Position numbers and translations under genes: made by a program. A stretch of DNA of 64,000 nucleotides, taken from Apoda limacodes (Eukaryota > Arthropoda > Insecta > Lepidoptera > Limacodidae). The stretch spans positions 6,205,001-6,269,000 of the forward strand of contig OX291547.1 of NCBI GenBank assembly GCA_946406115.1, read 5' to 3'. Under the pieces are notes generated by a model, which was given only the letters and a program-made list of their open reading frames with translations, searched no databases and had not been told where the DNA came from. The stretch's first letter is position 1. Every line of letters starts with the position of its first letter. Below are positions 32,143-44,345 of this stretch, in pieces.

Positions 32143-33592
32143 TCCGATTAACCGTCTATGTATGATTAACAAATTTCCAAGTGGGTACATACTAATTTCT
32201 TAAGTTGATATTATTATTAACTATTAAAATAGTGCTCCATGAAGTTCATGATATAGGCATTGCACAGTACAAATGACAAAGAGTCAAGACACAATTAGCC
32301 TGCGTTCTAGACTCCGACCACTCACCAAACAAGCGGATGCGTACTACGTTCAGTATCTAGATACTAAAAATACTACGAGGCAAATAAGGTCATTGATGAT
32401 ATTGCAAAGGTATCTCTTGCAGATTAACTCGTATAGTTTTTACAGTTTTACTCTGTTCTTATAGTAACTTGTTGTGTACCTACTTCAGACAAAATTCAGA
32501 CATATTTTAAATAGTTTTATGCCACTAAATTGGCTGAACGACCCACCTAATATTCAGTGGTTACCGAAGTTTATGAAAGCTTGCAAATTAGAAGATGTAT
32601 TCGCGAAAAATCAAACCTATTGTATTTCGAAAACAATAACTGATAGAAGCTTGAACACTGGTAAGATTCTCCAGAAGGAATAAGCTAACACGTGTTTCGA
32701 TTTTTCGAAGCATAAAACAACGCGGTGCTCCGTGGTAATATTCCGTCACATCGCAGCAATGCAATAGAGTGGCACAGGCAGATGCAGGAAAAAATGTCAC
32801 GGTAATAATCGAATTTTGAACGGTGGAAGCCGCAGGCAAAAGCTAGTCTTTTGATATACAGGTTTATGATATTTGTCTATGACTTTGCAAGTTGAGATTA
32901 TGTATGCTACAGCCTAACTGAAACGTAAATTGAAACAGATAACATATCAAGGTCAAGGTAATGCATTGCAAATGCATTAAGTAGTGTTAAAATATTGTGA
33001 ACATATACCTCGTTACATGTCAAGGAGTATGGCATAACCTGGCTACAGTATTAGGTCAGGTTACCACATCGTTGGATTGCATCGGGGTTACGAGTACCAC
33101 TCACAGCTTACAGGGTTAAAACACAGGATAAAGTTAATTTTAGACTAGGTTGACTAAGAAGCCGAATTTTATGTAATCCTGGAGGTTAATTCAGTGAATA
33201 CGTAGGTATTATTGTGCGTAATACCTCTCACTCACATAGGTCACGGTGACTGCTGCATTGAATTCGCTGAAGTGCAAGCAAAAGTTATAAATGGTAAAGT
33301 ATGTTAGGCAACAAATACGTATCACACTCGAGTATTCGAGCATTTCCTTGGAGCAAAAAAACAATGAAGACAAAGATAAAACTCGCAGCATAACATGACA
33401 GGGATGAATCAGTTGCAAACGAAAAGAAACTAAAATTTAACAAATTCCTTAATTTAGACTGGTGATGTTCATGTATAACGTCATCATGGTTAATATCCTC
33501 ATTTTGTGATTCACTAACATGATGCGATTCCATTCACTTAAGTCGACTGATACTTTTTGCTTATTTGAAGTTTCAAAATGGAAATTCAAAAG
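32143..33592. other. unassigned sequence with a Helitron-like 3' end
   Basis: GGTGGAAGCCGCAGGCAAAA then GCTAGT at 32822-32847 matches the 3' terminus of Helitron-like lepidopteran repeats. No upstream body is clear. The rest is unassigned. Confidence 0.4.
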
Positions 33593-34057
33593 TTCCACTA
33601 AAAAAGTAAAAATAATTACTTATTTCCATGGTATATAGACAACAACTTCAAACCGTAATTCAGATCATATTTTTGTAAATAAGTAATTATTATTACTTTT
33701 TTAGTGCATTGTGCGGTTATTTTTTGTTAAAAAGTTTTGTATTTTTTACTTTTGACTGTCGAAATGCTTTTTTCGTACACTAAAAACATCTTTACTAGTA
33801 ACAAATTTTATGCAATCATCAACATTAAAGGCGTTTTACCAGTTCCAAATTAACACCCATTATTTTAATTAACCAAAAGTTTAAGTTTTAAATTCACTAC
33901 ATTAATATGGGACCGACTTGGAAGTATACCCTTTTAAATAAAAAAAAAGGATTTGCAAATCCGTCTATGTATGACGGAGTAACGCCCGAACGAACATACA
34001 TAAAAAAATAATATAAACAATTGAGAACCTTTTCCTTTTTTTTAAAGTCGGTTGAAA
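33593..34057 (+). repeat. unclassified dispersed repeat, copy 3
   Basis: Same family as 15380-15902, with the CACTAAAAAAGTAAAAATAA and TTATTACTTTTTTAGTGCAT arms, TTCGTACACTAAAAACATC, ATCATCAACATTAAAGGCG and the end TTTAAAGTCGGTTGAAAAAC. The inner palindrome is partly deleted. Confidence 0.7.
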
Positions 34058-34829
34058 AACGACTAAGTGAATCGGACTCGTATACTAAAGGTTTCTCAAG
34101 GGAACTACACAATGTAAATTAAAAAAAAAATTAGTAAATATCAAGAAATCAACAGTGGATTCATAAAACTTCGGAAATTTAATGTCTTTAAGAGCAGAAA
34201 CAAAAAATGTACGAACATTTTCGAGGTTTCGTGTATAACTTTGACTAGAATTTACCTCACTACCTGTTACGGTTAAAAAACTTTAGCCTTGTAACGGACA
34301 GACACACGGGATGAAACGCAGATGACACACAAACGAGTAATACTCTTGCCACAAACTAGAAAACAATGTAGATATTATGGTGACGGGAAACAATTAAGAA
34401 AAACATCGATGTCCGAGCTGGATTTCGAAACCACTATCCTCGTTGCGTCGGTTCTTTTTTAGTAACCTTAAGATACGGTACACCTAAAAGGATACTCGAC
34501 CCTGCAAAAGCACTTCCGCGCTTTAGTGACATTATAAAAAAAAATGACGACTAAGGAAAATTAGTCATGTTGCGGTTTGTGACATCATTAATTTCAGATC
34601 GAAAACATTTACAGTAGGTACTATAATGGTGCATAAGGTCATCAAGGTTGTGATTCAGTGACGTGATGCAATGTCATTCACTAAAGCCTTTAACCGCATA
34701 TTTAATGCGGCATACAAAAAGGTACCTTGTTTCATGTGAATATGGTTCGGAACGCTCTAAAATGGCGACATAAACAATCAATGACGCCATCAGCGAAAAT
34801 TGAAATGCTTATGTGAGGCGGTCAAATTT
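34058..34829. other. unassigned sequence, no gene seen
   Basis: No recognised element or coding signature. Confidence 0.35.
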
Positions 34830-34980
34830 AGCATGGAGATAGTTTGATTCCCGGAGAAGGGACAGGCTACTTAAAAACGTCAAGTGTAAGTCGGTTTTTT
34901 CTTATAATTGAGGAGTTGCCGTTGAATTCCTACATCTATAACCGAATTTAGGGCGGGTGGAACTGCGGGCAAAATCTAGT
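34830..34980 (+). mobile_element. Helitron-like (Lep1-type) 3' portion
   Basis: Contains GGAGATAGTTTGATTCCCGG, CGTCAAGTGTAAGTCGG and ATAACCGAATTTAGGGCGGG, and terminates at AAAATCTAGT (34971-34980). This is the best preserved of the CTAGT termini in the window. The 5' part is missing. Confidence 0.6.
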
Positions 34981-35055
34981 AGCAAGATATATTCATTTTA
35001 AATTAAATCTATTAGTTATTCGCAATGTAGTGTTAGTAAGGATTTTCTTTATTTT

Positions 35056-35590
35056 TAACCGACTTTAAAAAAGTAGGAGGTTCTATGTTCGATAGGTATA
35101 GTCTTTGTTTTATGTATGTCCACCAATTTCTCCGACAATTGTGAACCTATTTCTAATTTTTTTTTATTCGATAGAGTACGTTGCTGAGGGCCCATATTAA
35201 TGAAGTGGATTTAAATTTAATATTTTGGAAAAAAAAATTATTGATGTTAATTTTGAATTGGGTTTGCGCCCTTGTTGATGATTGTATAAAATTTTGTTAC
35301 AAGTATTGATGTTTTAGAGTACGAGAAAAAAAAATTTCGTCACTGAAAAGCAAAAAATAAAAACATTTTAACAAAAAAATAAAATAAAACGGCTTCTGCA
35401 CTAAAACACTAAAAAGGTAAAAATAATTAGTTATTGCTGAAAATCTGATCTGAATTACCGTGTTGGTCTCATGCAAGTGAAGTGTGTTATTAACTGTTAG
35501 GTACATAGTCACCAACTTCAAACCATGATTTAGATCAGATTTTTAGTGAATCTTTTTGAAGCCGTTTGTTTTCTTTAATTAAAAGGTTTT
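35056..35590 (-). repeat. unclassified dispersed repeat, copy 4 (reversed)
   Basis: Starts TTAACCGACTTTAAAAAAGT followed by AGGAGGTTCT and continues with the reversed landmarks (GATGATTGTATAAAATTTTG, GTACGAGAAAA, ACACTAAAAAGGTAAAAATA). It ends near GAATCTTTTTGAAGCCG. It shows that the family has AACCGACTT-type sequence at both ends. Confidence 0.7.
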
Positions 35591-37324
35591 TGTTTTTTAT
35601 GTTCTTACTTACATACCTACGCGAGAGGTCAGGCAGTCGAAAACTTCAGACTACATACTCGTACTTGGCCTTTTGTACCTACTAACAGAGTATATCAGGT
35701 ATTTTTTCTTTCGAACACCATTGCCGAACAAGACTAATATGGCGAGATAGCGCTAGATTCGTCTTAGCCTGTCACACTTACGCACCGCTGTGCTTCCTTT
35801 TTCACCATTTGTGGGGGTTTGTTTTTGGCCGCTAAAAGGGCTAATGAGGAAATAATAACGTGGTAATTTGATAATCGTTAACCTTAACCTTATGCTGCAT
35901 AGGTCGATTGAATCCTCCTGTCTACTTCTGTCATCGTAACCTACCTTTTATATATTGCTAGATACAAATACTGCTTTCTATTTATAAATATAAATTTACT
36001 ATTCTATAATAAATAAATATATTAATATAAATATTCTACTTATAAATATCAAATTCTGTAAATGGAAGACATTATCGGCGGTGGTAGGAACCTGGGGCAT
36101 ATTCTTCGACGCAACTCTGCAAATCTGCACTCTTCATTCTTCACAAAAAAACAAAGTGAAGAGTTGATCACTTCTTCTTAATATTTGAATCTTCAAAAGA
36201 TTGTTGGAACAGAAAAATGACTGTAGAACGGATTTGCGGCGTAAAGAGTTTCGAGAGCTTCGTGGAATAGGTCTCTGGACACGAGTTTAAATAATGTCTT
36301 GTCTTGTTAATTATAGGGCTCACGTTATGTGCAAATAAATGCGTAGCATTGTTACAAGAAATACCAAAAGTGCTGTATTGCAAAAGTCGGCGACAGTCTA
36401 TGGATTAATTCTTAAAACCAAGACACCACATCAGCATAATATGGAAAAAGGCAATGTAATATATTTTTCTCTCAACTACCTATTTGACTTTAAATAACCG
36501 AAAAAGCACTATATATTGTATATATCTTAAATACGAAAAGAAAGTGTTCACTAAAAAGGCAGGGCAATATTTAAGCAAACTAACTTTTCCAATTGAATGA
36601 ATCAAAAATAACTTATTACACTTCGGATGAAATGATCTCACACTTAATGACATCATCACAATACGGCGTTTGCAAAGCTATAAATCATAATTTTGTTGGG
36701 TAACATCACGCCACCTAGTGTGTCGTCATGACATCACACTACTACAAAACAATAAACAACCGAACAGTAAGCATTAGAGATTCACCTTACTTTTATTTAA
36801 AAGGAAACGATGATATAAATGTCGAACCACGCATAGTGTAAGGTTCAGTTGACAATTTTTGCACCCAATGTTCACAAGCTAAATTTTTTTTTTGCGAAAA
36901 TCTAAAAAATGTGCAACTAAGGGTAATTGGTTTAATTTCCTTAAACACGTAATTGAAAGGTAAGAAAGGAGAGGAAGAAACACACTAAACTTACGATTTT
37001 AGAACGTGATAAAATATCTAGCAATACTTATTGCATTTTTAAAGACATATTCAACGAGACCCCACACAAAGGGGTATATAATTTGTTTTCTTTTGTTCAG
37101 TGGATGGAGATTAGTACACAGAGCTTATATAGGATTTATCACTACTTAATTACGAAACTGTATATATATAGCGGTTCACTTTCCTGTGAAGTTACATCAA
37201 ACTCCATGGAAATAAGGCTGTATGTGACTTACGCACGGATATTTATATGGCTTGGGCGGTAAATCGCTGATTCTATACCACTTATGAGTTTAGGATCATC
37301 AACTATACTTGCTGTCGAAGCTGT
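35591..37324. other. unassigned sequence, no gene seen
   Basis: A 71-codon minus frame at 36168-36383 has no recognised homology. AT-rich with no repeat matched elsewhere in the window. Confidence 0.35.
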
Positions 37325-37780
37325 TACCAAGGTGCACGCACCCCTGCCTAGATATGGTATATAACAGTAGTCTCTGTAGGGCCAAACTTGCGACTTACAA
37401 AGTACTTACTATACCTCGCTCTGTTGAGTACACCAAGATTTTCAAGACGATAACTTGACCTTATATATTTCCTTATGATCTCCGAACAGAATGTGTTGCC
37501 GTATATGTCAAAATTAAAAATACAGCTCTTAGAGATGATTATGGATGTATTCTGCGATTGAGGAACCACAGTACTGGTAAATGGAGTTTAATTAGCGATG
37601 AACGCGAAATTTTTTTGTGTTAGTTTGGTTGAATCAAACGAAGTCTTCCCAACTTCAGTCAAAGATCTTGGGCCGTTTGGTCTCGATTTTCGCACTTCTC
37701 AGCGACTTTCACCCACAACTGAGCGAAAGATATTAAAAGGGCCGTGAAAGCATAGGTGACAGCACAGAGCCTTTATGACC
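37325..37780 (-). mobile_element. diverged internal LINE fragment
   Basis: Matches, with many changes, the minus-strand region equivalent to about 54660-55190 of the intact LINE. Shared strings include GGGCCAAACTTGCGACTT, CTCTGTTGAGTACACCAAG and GACAGCACAGAGCCTT. It lacks the standard 3' end and poly(A), so it is an internally derived or eroded copy, probably from an older subfamily. Confidence 0.75.
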
Positions 37781-39897
37781 CACCGTATATGTATATGCCG
37801 TCAAAAACAAATGCCGCCGTTTTGCGATAGTTCTATGAAGAATATTAGAATAAATTGAAAGTCAACAGCTCAATTCACTTAAGCTTAATAGTTTCATATT
37901 TTTTAAAGGGATTAAACTATTTCAATTTTGTCAAAATGGGTCCCATATGTAATAAGATTTTCGTCACATGCGGTAGCCGTACTTTTAAAACATTTACTGC
38001 AGAGAAATAGTAATTATATGCAGTTATAAAAAGATTTAATTTTAATGTGATGTCAATGTTTTTCGTAAAAAAGATTTTCTTTTCTTAATTAAAATGCTTT
38101 TATTTCTTCCCGTTGATTTGATTTACTATATTGCAACTAAAAGTGAAATATATTTAAAAAAAATAAAGACAGAAGTTTCCTGTGATTTATTCAATAGAAA
38201 ATAGATTTCTAATCTTTAATTAGCAATTATGAAAAACTATCTGAAATCATCACTTATTACGGACTTAAATAGAATTTTGAAACACCGAGACTTCAGCCTT
38301 AAGACTTAGACTTGACTTAACTTAAGACTTAAAACAAATTCATACTGCAGAAGCCATATATTATACAGTTAGGCATGTGGATTGAACGCGTTTGAAATGT
38401 TTTTTTTATTATATGCTTTTATCAATAGTTTGAACGAAACCTTAAAAATACTAGTAGCTATACGTTATAATATCATTTATAATAGTTGGCATTATATTGA
38501 TTGTTGATTGCATGAAATTACTTTTGATTGAGAAATAGCCAAATTTCTAATGCCACTCCTTTTATTCTTTAAATGAGAGAAAATCTGCTGACTGTCTGAC
38601 CAAAAATAAATGTCTACAAAAAGTTGTACAAAGTGCGCTAAAATTAGCAAAACACACAACTTTCTCAAAATAACACTAAGTCTAAGTATTTAGAGCATTC
38701 ATATTTATAACGCCAATAAAAAATCTGAAGCAGTTTTATTGGGCCAGCTATATATTAGGCAAAATAAAAGCGTTGAAACATTTTGCGATGAATTCGGGTC
38801 GAGCAAGTGACGGTCGTCAGGGGCTTACAACACTTCCATCGCGTCGTAGTTATCTCTAGAGAGCATAAATCACTTGTTGACGACATAAAGTTACGCAATG
38901 CGGTAGAGACATTAGCACTACATTTGTAGCAATACTTAAATATTCTTCATTAACTCGCCTCCAACCGTGCAGTCAATATCCCAATAAAATCAAAGAATAT
39001 TTAAAATATACAGTTGTTACTAGCATCAAGATTAAATGAAGACAAACAAACAGCAAAATTAAAATAAAAATTTAAGGGCCTCCAACGAAATTTTACCATT
39101 AGTGTAAAGTATGACATAATCGGTAATGTAACTAACATTAGAAGGGCAAAATATATTATCACGTATTACGCAACTAAAGCAACAAGTTAGCATCCGAAGG
39201 GACTAAACGTGCAAATATAATGATCAAATTAGGACATTGGGCAAACTCAAATAATCCTTAAAAGTAAATTAGATCTGAGCAGCAAAACCACTTACAAAAG
39301 AGATTTAAAGCACTTTGTGGAGCAATAAATAATGAATAACATGTATAAATTTAAGTTCAGATACGGTCATACAATAGGCAGCGCTTTTACGTAACCGTAT
39401 TTGGGCAATTAGGAGCGATGGAGTGTAAACAACTGATGGTAGGCGAGATGTGGGTTATCGGAACTCCACGATAACGTGTTGCGGTGCAAACTCGTTAGTG
39501 CGATATGTATGTGTAAATATTATGATCCAAACTTCAATATTAATAATGTAAGTATGTACATGTAACTGATTATGTTATGAACATTATCTTTGCTAAAGAA
39601 CTATAAACACTTGCAAGATTGACACTGTAATCGATGGAGTGATATCGGTGATAGATTAAATAGAAAGTAGACTTCAGTATAAGTCGGCGTCAATGAGACA
39701 CGCGCTGATGACCTAGGACCTATTTTCGCAACGCATCCGCCTCTTGCATTGCAGACATTCACTTGACTCTGAATCGAGATAGTGGTAGAAAGCTGCCAGT
39801 AGATTCCTTGACTGTCGCTGTCGCTACGTGTCCTAAAAATCAATCGACTGAAGAAAATGTAGTTCATGCACAAGATAATAAGTAGGAAGTGGGTGCC
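37781..39897. other. unassigned, transposon-poor sequence
   Basis: No recognised gene or repeat. A small hairpin, GTTATCG..CGATAAC, lies at 39454-39475. A 90-codon minus frame at 39601-39873 lies just upstream of the candidate promoter and has no recognised domain. Confidence 0.35.
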
Positions 39898-39930
39898 TAT
39901 AAAAGCCGAACGTTGCAGAAGTCATTAGAG
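39898..39930 (+). promoter_or_regulatory. candidate TATA-Inr core promoter
   Basis: TATAAAAG at 39898-39905 is followed 26 bp later by TCATTA, which fits the insect initiator TCAKT with A+1 at 39924. An ATGAAG follows at about 39945, directly before GTTATT, reminiscent of insect cuticle-type genes whose first coding exon is only a few codons. The donor is not consensus and no second exon is seen, so this is speculative. Confidence 0.25.
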
Positions 39931-42900
39931 GCAGCTTCCAATAAATGAAGGTTATTTGACTCATTACAAGATTAAATAAAAACAAATCCCAGGCTCCTAA
40001 ACCGAGTTCCCCTGTATACCAGAAGTCGAATTTGTAGTTACTTGAGAATGACGATAGAGTAGCTTAGTCAGATTATTTCAGGTACTTGTATGTACAGGAA
40101 AAAAATAAGTTTTGCAAAAATTATACATATAATCACACAACAGCAATATTTTACGCCGGGAATGTGCTACTCGTACAGCGAGCTCAAATGGGGATAAACA
40201 TTGATAGTGTGGTGGAGGACAGACAGCAGAGTGGCCTTATCACAAGCTGAGTGTGGCAAATGAAGGCAGGTTATCTGACAAAGGCCGGGCCAAGATAACT
40301 TGAACCCTGACTTCAGAACAACGCTTCTCACTGCCTATCTAGTTTCGGATTAAACAAGAATAATAATTGCAAAGGTAATCTTGCTGATAAAAAAGTTTTT
40401 ATTGATAACCATGGTACACAGAATAAATTGCAAATTGATTAATTTGATTTTACTGATTCATTGATTTTAAACAGAAATATTATTAATTATATAGTAAAAA
40501 AAAACTGGCTTCTATTATAGCATATTTTTTAATTTATGCTTTAATTTGTTGTTGGCTTAAAATCAAGTATTAGCCACAAATGTTTACAGTTTGTGCATTA
40601 AGCAGGCAATAAAGCAATACGTTTTGTGTTAGTGATTTTTTATTAAAAGGAAGCTTAAATATTTGTGAAGCATAATGAACGTGTATGACTAAATTAAATG
40701 ACATCAGTGTCAAAGGCGATATTCAAAGCACGATTATAGAAACAATAACTGATTCACAATAATTGACACATAATCGCGTTATCGCACCAAAAGATCACCC
40801 GCTTTGATGCAAGATACGCCGTAATGAAGCAACTGAGCGGTGATAACATCACAATTGACCATTGTCGAGGGTCGTTAACATTGTCGGATGAGTGAACTTG
40901 GGAAGGCTATGCTGTAAGAATCCATTTGCTCACAAATTGATCACTGGGGTACAAATAATGTTATAACTCTTTATAGACGAATGATTTCTTAGCAACGAGA
41001 GTCTTAAATAGAAGCTTAGAATAACTCAGAAGTTGGATGGGTTGATAAAAATTGAATAATGTGCCAAAACAAAATAGTACGAGTTCAGGTGACGGCTGGC
41101 AGAGAGCCCAGATATGGCGTAAACAAGCTATTTCGGATCCCAACGGGAATTCGACCTGTGTTTTCATATTCTTTACAGATGTTGCTTCTTAGTTAATAGA
41201 GAAATTTCAATATTTTATGTTACAAATTTATTTTAACAATTTTCATCCATAAATAATCCATAAAATAAAAAAGTTTTAAGCTTTCACACATATTCTCTGA
41301 TTTTAAGACTACTTACTCATAGACCGATGACAAATTAACAATGCATTTTACTGCCTTAACGAATTTAAGACCAATTCGAATTAAGTTCATTTTTTTTGTT
41401 ATTGTCATGTATTCGTATGTTAATTTAGGACAATTTATCAAAACACTGGAAAAATCGAGCGAAGAAATTCTACGACAGTTGCCTCTTTTAGGTATCTTTT
41501 AAATTTAGAAGGCAAAGGATTTATAATTTGACTGATACAAAAGATACTTTATGTTAGCTACTGTTAACTTTCAAAACATAAAAATAATGAGTAATTAAGT
41601 GACGCATTATTAGTATAATGTTCAAGTAAATGAATTTAATGACTAACACTGTTTGAGATCAGTAAATGTTTATTCAAATTATCAGTAAACCAAGATTTTA
41701 GCGAAAACTCCATCATACGACATCGTAGCAACAAGCAAACATTTATCTCGGCTTGTGACTAATTCTTGGACATTAAGTAACTGAATAAGGGGCGATGACC
41801 GGTTGTTTGTCCAACGTTCCGAGGACAGGTTCATGTATTTAAGGCAGCGTTAAGTACAGATCATAAGTGCAGACATTTTGACGTGCTACGGACAGACACT
41901 ATGACGTCTGTTGGCCGTAATGTCGCTGAAATCTGGCACATTGGCCGAAACGACCTTTGTAAATTTTACCGGGTTATTTTTTAATTTTCCTAGCTTATTT
42001 ACCTTCGGTTCGGTTCGGTTATTGCAGCCCTTTTAGAAGTCATTTTATTACCTGAAAAAAAAAACAGATTAGAGTGTTGATAAAATAAATACAAGATGAT
42101 AGCCACTTATATAATCCATGTTAAATAAGTAGTTCAAGACCACCAGAAAATTTTCCTACGGCAAACATGTAGTGGAAACAAGGTCATGATTAATAATGCT
42201 CGTATCGTAAATATAGGAGTGGAGAGGCGTCCCGGCCGACACGCACGTGGCCCTCTATAGGATACAAATGATTGGGAATGAATATAGGAAGGAAAGTTTC
42301 CTTCACAACTCGGCGCTGTGCCAGATGACTAACAAGGATTTAAGGGATTTATTAATTGATGTCACTGCTTTGTTTCATTATATATGTATTGCTCGGATTT
42401 TCCATTTTTCATAAAGCCTGGTAAAATATGTTCTGTCATCGAGATTTTGGTACAGCAAAGTGTAGTGTCATCTTCTGGAATATTCATCTGCGACATTATC
42501 GTCATCGCTATAACAATTTTGGCAGAAAAAAGATTGTATCTTTCTACAACCTCATTCACTCATATTCACGGTTACGAAGTTCAGCTCAATTTGCGGATTA
42601 TTTAAAGTTTAAATTTTAAATGATTTTATTCTTAATGAACGACCGTGGTTACACAGTTTATTTGTACTACTATATAGGTTAATGACGTCACCTATCGAAT
42701 CAGCATTGAAAAATACCCATGTTCATGTTGAAAACTACAAAATAATTTTACGTCAGTGCTCTTTCGGATTTAGCTTCAAATTGCAGGCGTAAATTTTGTC
42801 CACCACTATAATATTTCTCGTATAGGTAAGTATAATTAATTAATTGATAAAATCAAATTGATTGAAATTCTAAACCTTATCTGATCTTTATATATATTTA

Positions 42901-44030
42901 GTTTCAAATTGCAGGCGCTATTTTCGATTACAATTTTATTTTCACATTTCTTACGTCTCAAAGGGATTATGCAATCTTTTCTATTCAACGTATGCAATAA
43001 TTGTTTCTTTAATAGACCAGGTAGTATTGAAAAAATAATTTACTTCTTTTAAATTGTTTGACAAGTGATCTAGATTTCCTTTCAGGAAGTTTTGCACATG
43101 AATAGCTAGATACACAGAAAATAACACAAAATACTTTTTACCACTGCCATTTGAAAAAGGGCATCTTATTCATCGATAACAGTGAATATAAATATCGGAT
43201 AAAAAACGGCAAATTTTGGTATACTTTATTTTGCGTTTGGCTAAAAACGGTGTGCAAACTTCAAAGACCTCTATTTTATGCCAGTAAATCTGCGGGTAAG
43301 TATTCTACGCCGATTCCAAATTGGGCGTGGACGAATCGTTTGTCCTGTGATCAGAACCTTCGCGGTAGTCTCAAGGAAAATGTAGACTAATATTGAATTT
43401 CAAAAAAGAACTGCATTTTATAGTACCCGAAGAGTCGGACATGGTAACAAATAACAATTCAGCAAAACAGTGTTGTGGTCAAGATGTAATTATTTATTTA
43501 ACTTATATAATGAATAAGTGGCACATTTCATGGCACGTTACCGTGCATAAGTTTTCCGCACTGCACCACCGCAATGCAATCATTATTGACTGAGCGTGCA
43601 TTATACAATCTCAGATCGGCTCACGCGGACTACAAATGGACACATCACGTTTTTTTGCATGCGCCCCATCGTAGTTACTTTGCCATTGTAAATTCTATGA
43701 GTTTTTAATTTAAGCATGTCTTTCTATGCAAGACTTTCATTTGTGTTTATATGAGGAGTACTAATTTTTATCTGTAGCTTTGTCAGCGTGACCTCTACAA
43801 TGCAAAAATATCGTTTATATCGTTTTTAACTCCTAGCTTGTGGGACGGGGGCAAACCATCTAAAAACTGTGAGGTTTATATGCAAATCTTATAGAAATAT
43901 CTGAGTGCGTCAGTCTAGTAGGAGGCAGCCTGCCTTACCACGCCCATGGATATATGCCTCATGTTTCAGATTAGACTGTACTATTTCCAATGATAAAAAT
44001 TCCTATAACTTTATATTTAAATAGCTTTTA
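39931..44030. other. unassigned, transposon-poor sequence
   Basis: No recognised transposon protein, SINE or LINE piece. Positions 40150-40330 and 40790-40910 are less AT-biased and contain several GATA-type words (TTATCT, AGATAAC, TTATCA). Overlapping short frames at 42362-42619 and 43151-43593 show no domain I recognise. It could be a host intron or intergenic region. Confidence 0.35.
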
Positions 44031-44345
44031 CCCACACTAAATTCTGTCATCGGCGATCGGGATTTCTAACTCACCCTTGACCTTTTTTAAGTAGCATTTA
44101 AACTTCCCAAGGTGCAAGCTATCACCTTACCAAATTGCATCGAGATCGATTCACCGGTTTATCCAAAAAAAATGGTTGCCTGTAAAGTCGGTATACGGGC
44201 GAAAGTTTTACGTGACAATGATTTTATGTCTGTCTCTCTCGCTCTTAGGCGGGCGCGTGCCTCTCACTCGCTCTCATTGTGAGCGCATAACGTGAGCGGA
44301 GCGTAACGCAGTTTCTTGAAGTGTCACCCGGCAAACCAATTTATA
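44031..44345. repeat. dispersed lepidopteran repeat fragments
   Basis: AACTTCCCAAGGTGCAAGCT, CAAATTGCATCGAGATCGAT and a GTAAAGTCGGTATACGGGCG block are words I associate with common lepidopteran repeats. AAGTTTTACGTGACAATG near 44200 has a partial inverted partner, AGACGTTGTCACGTCA, at about 44346. No coding capacity. Confidence 0.4.
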
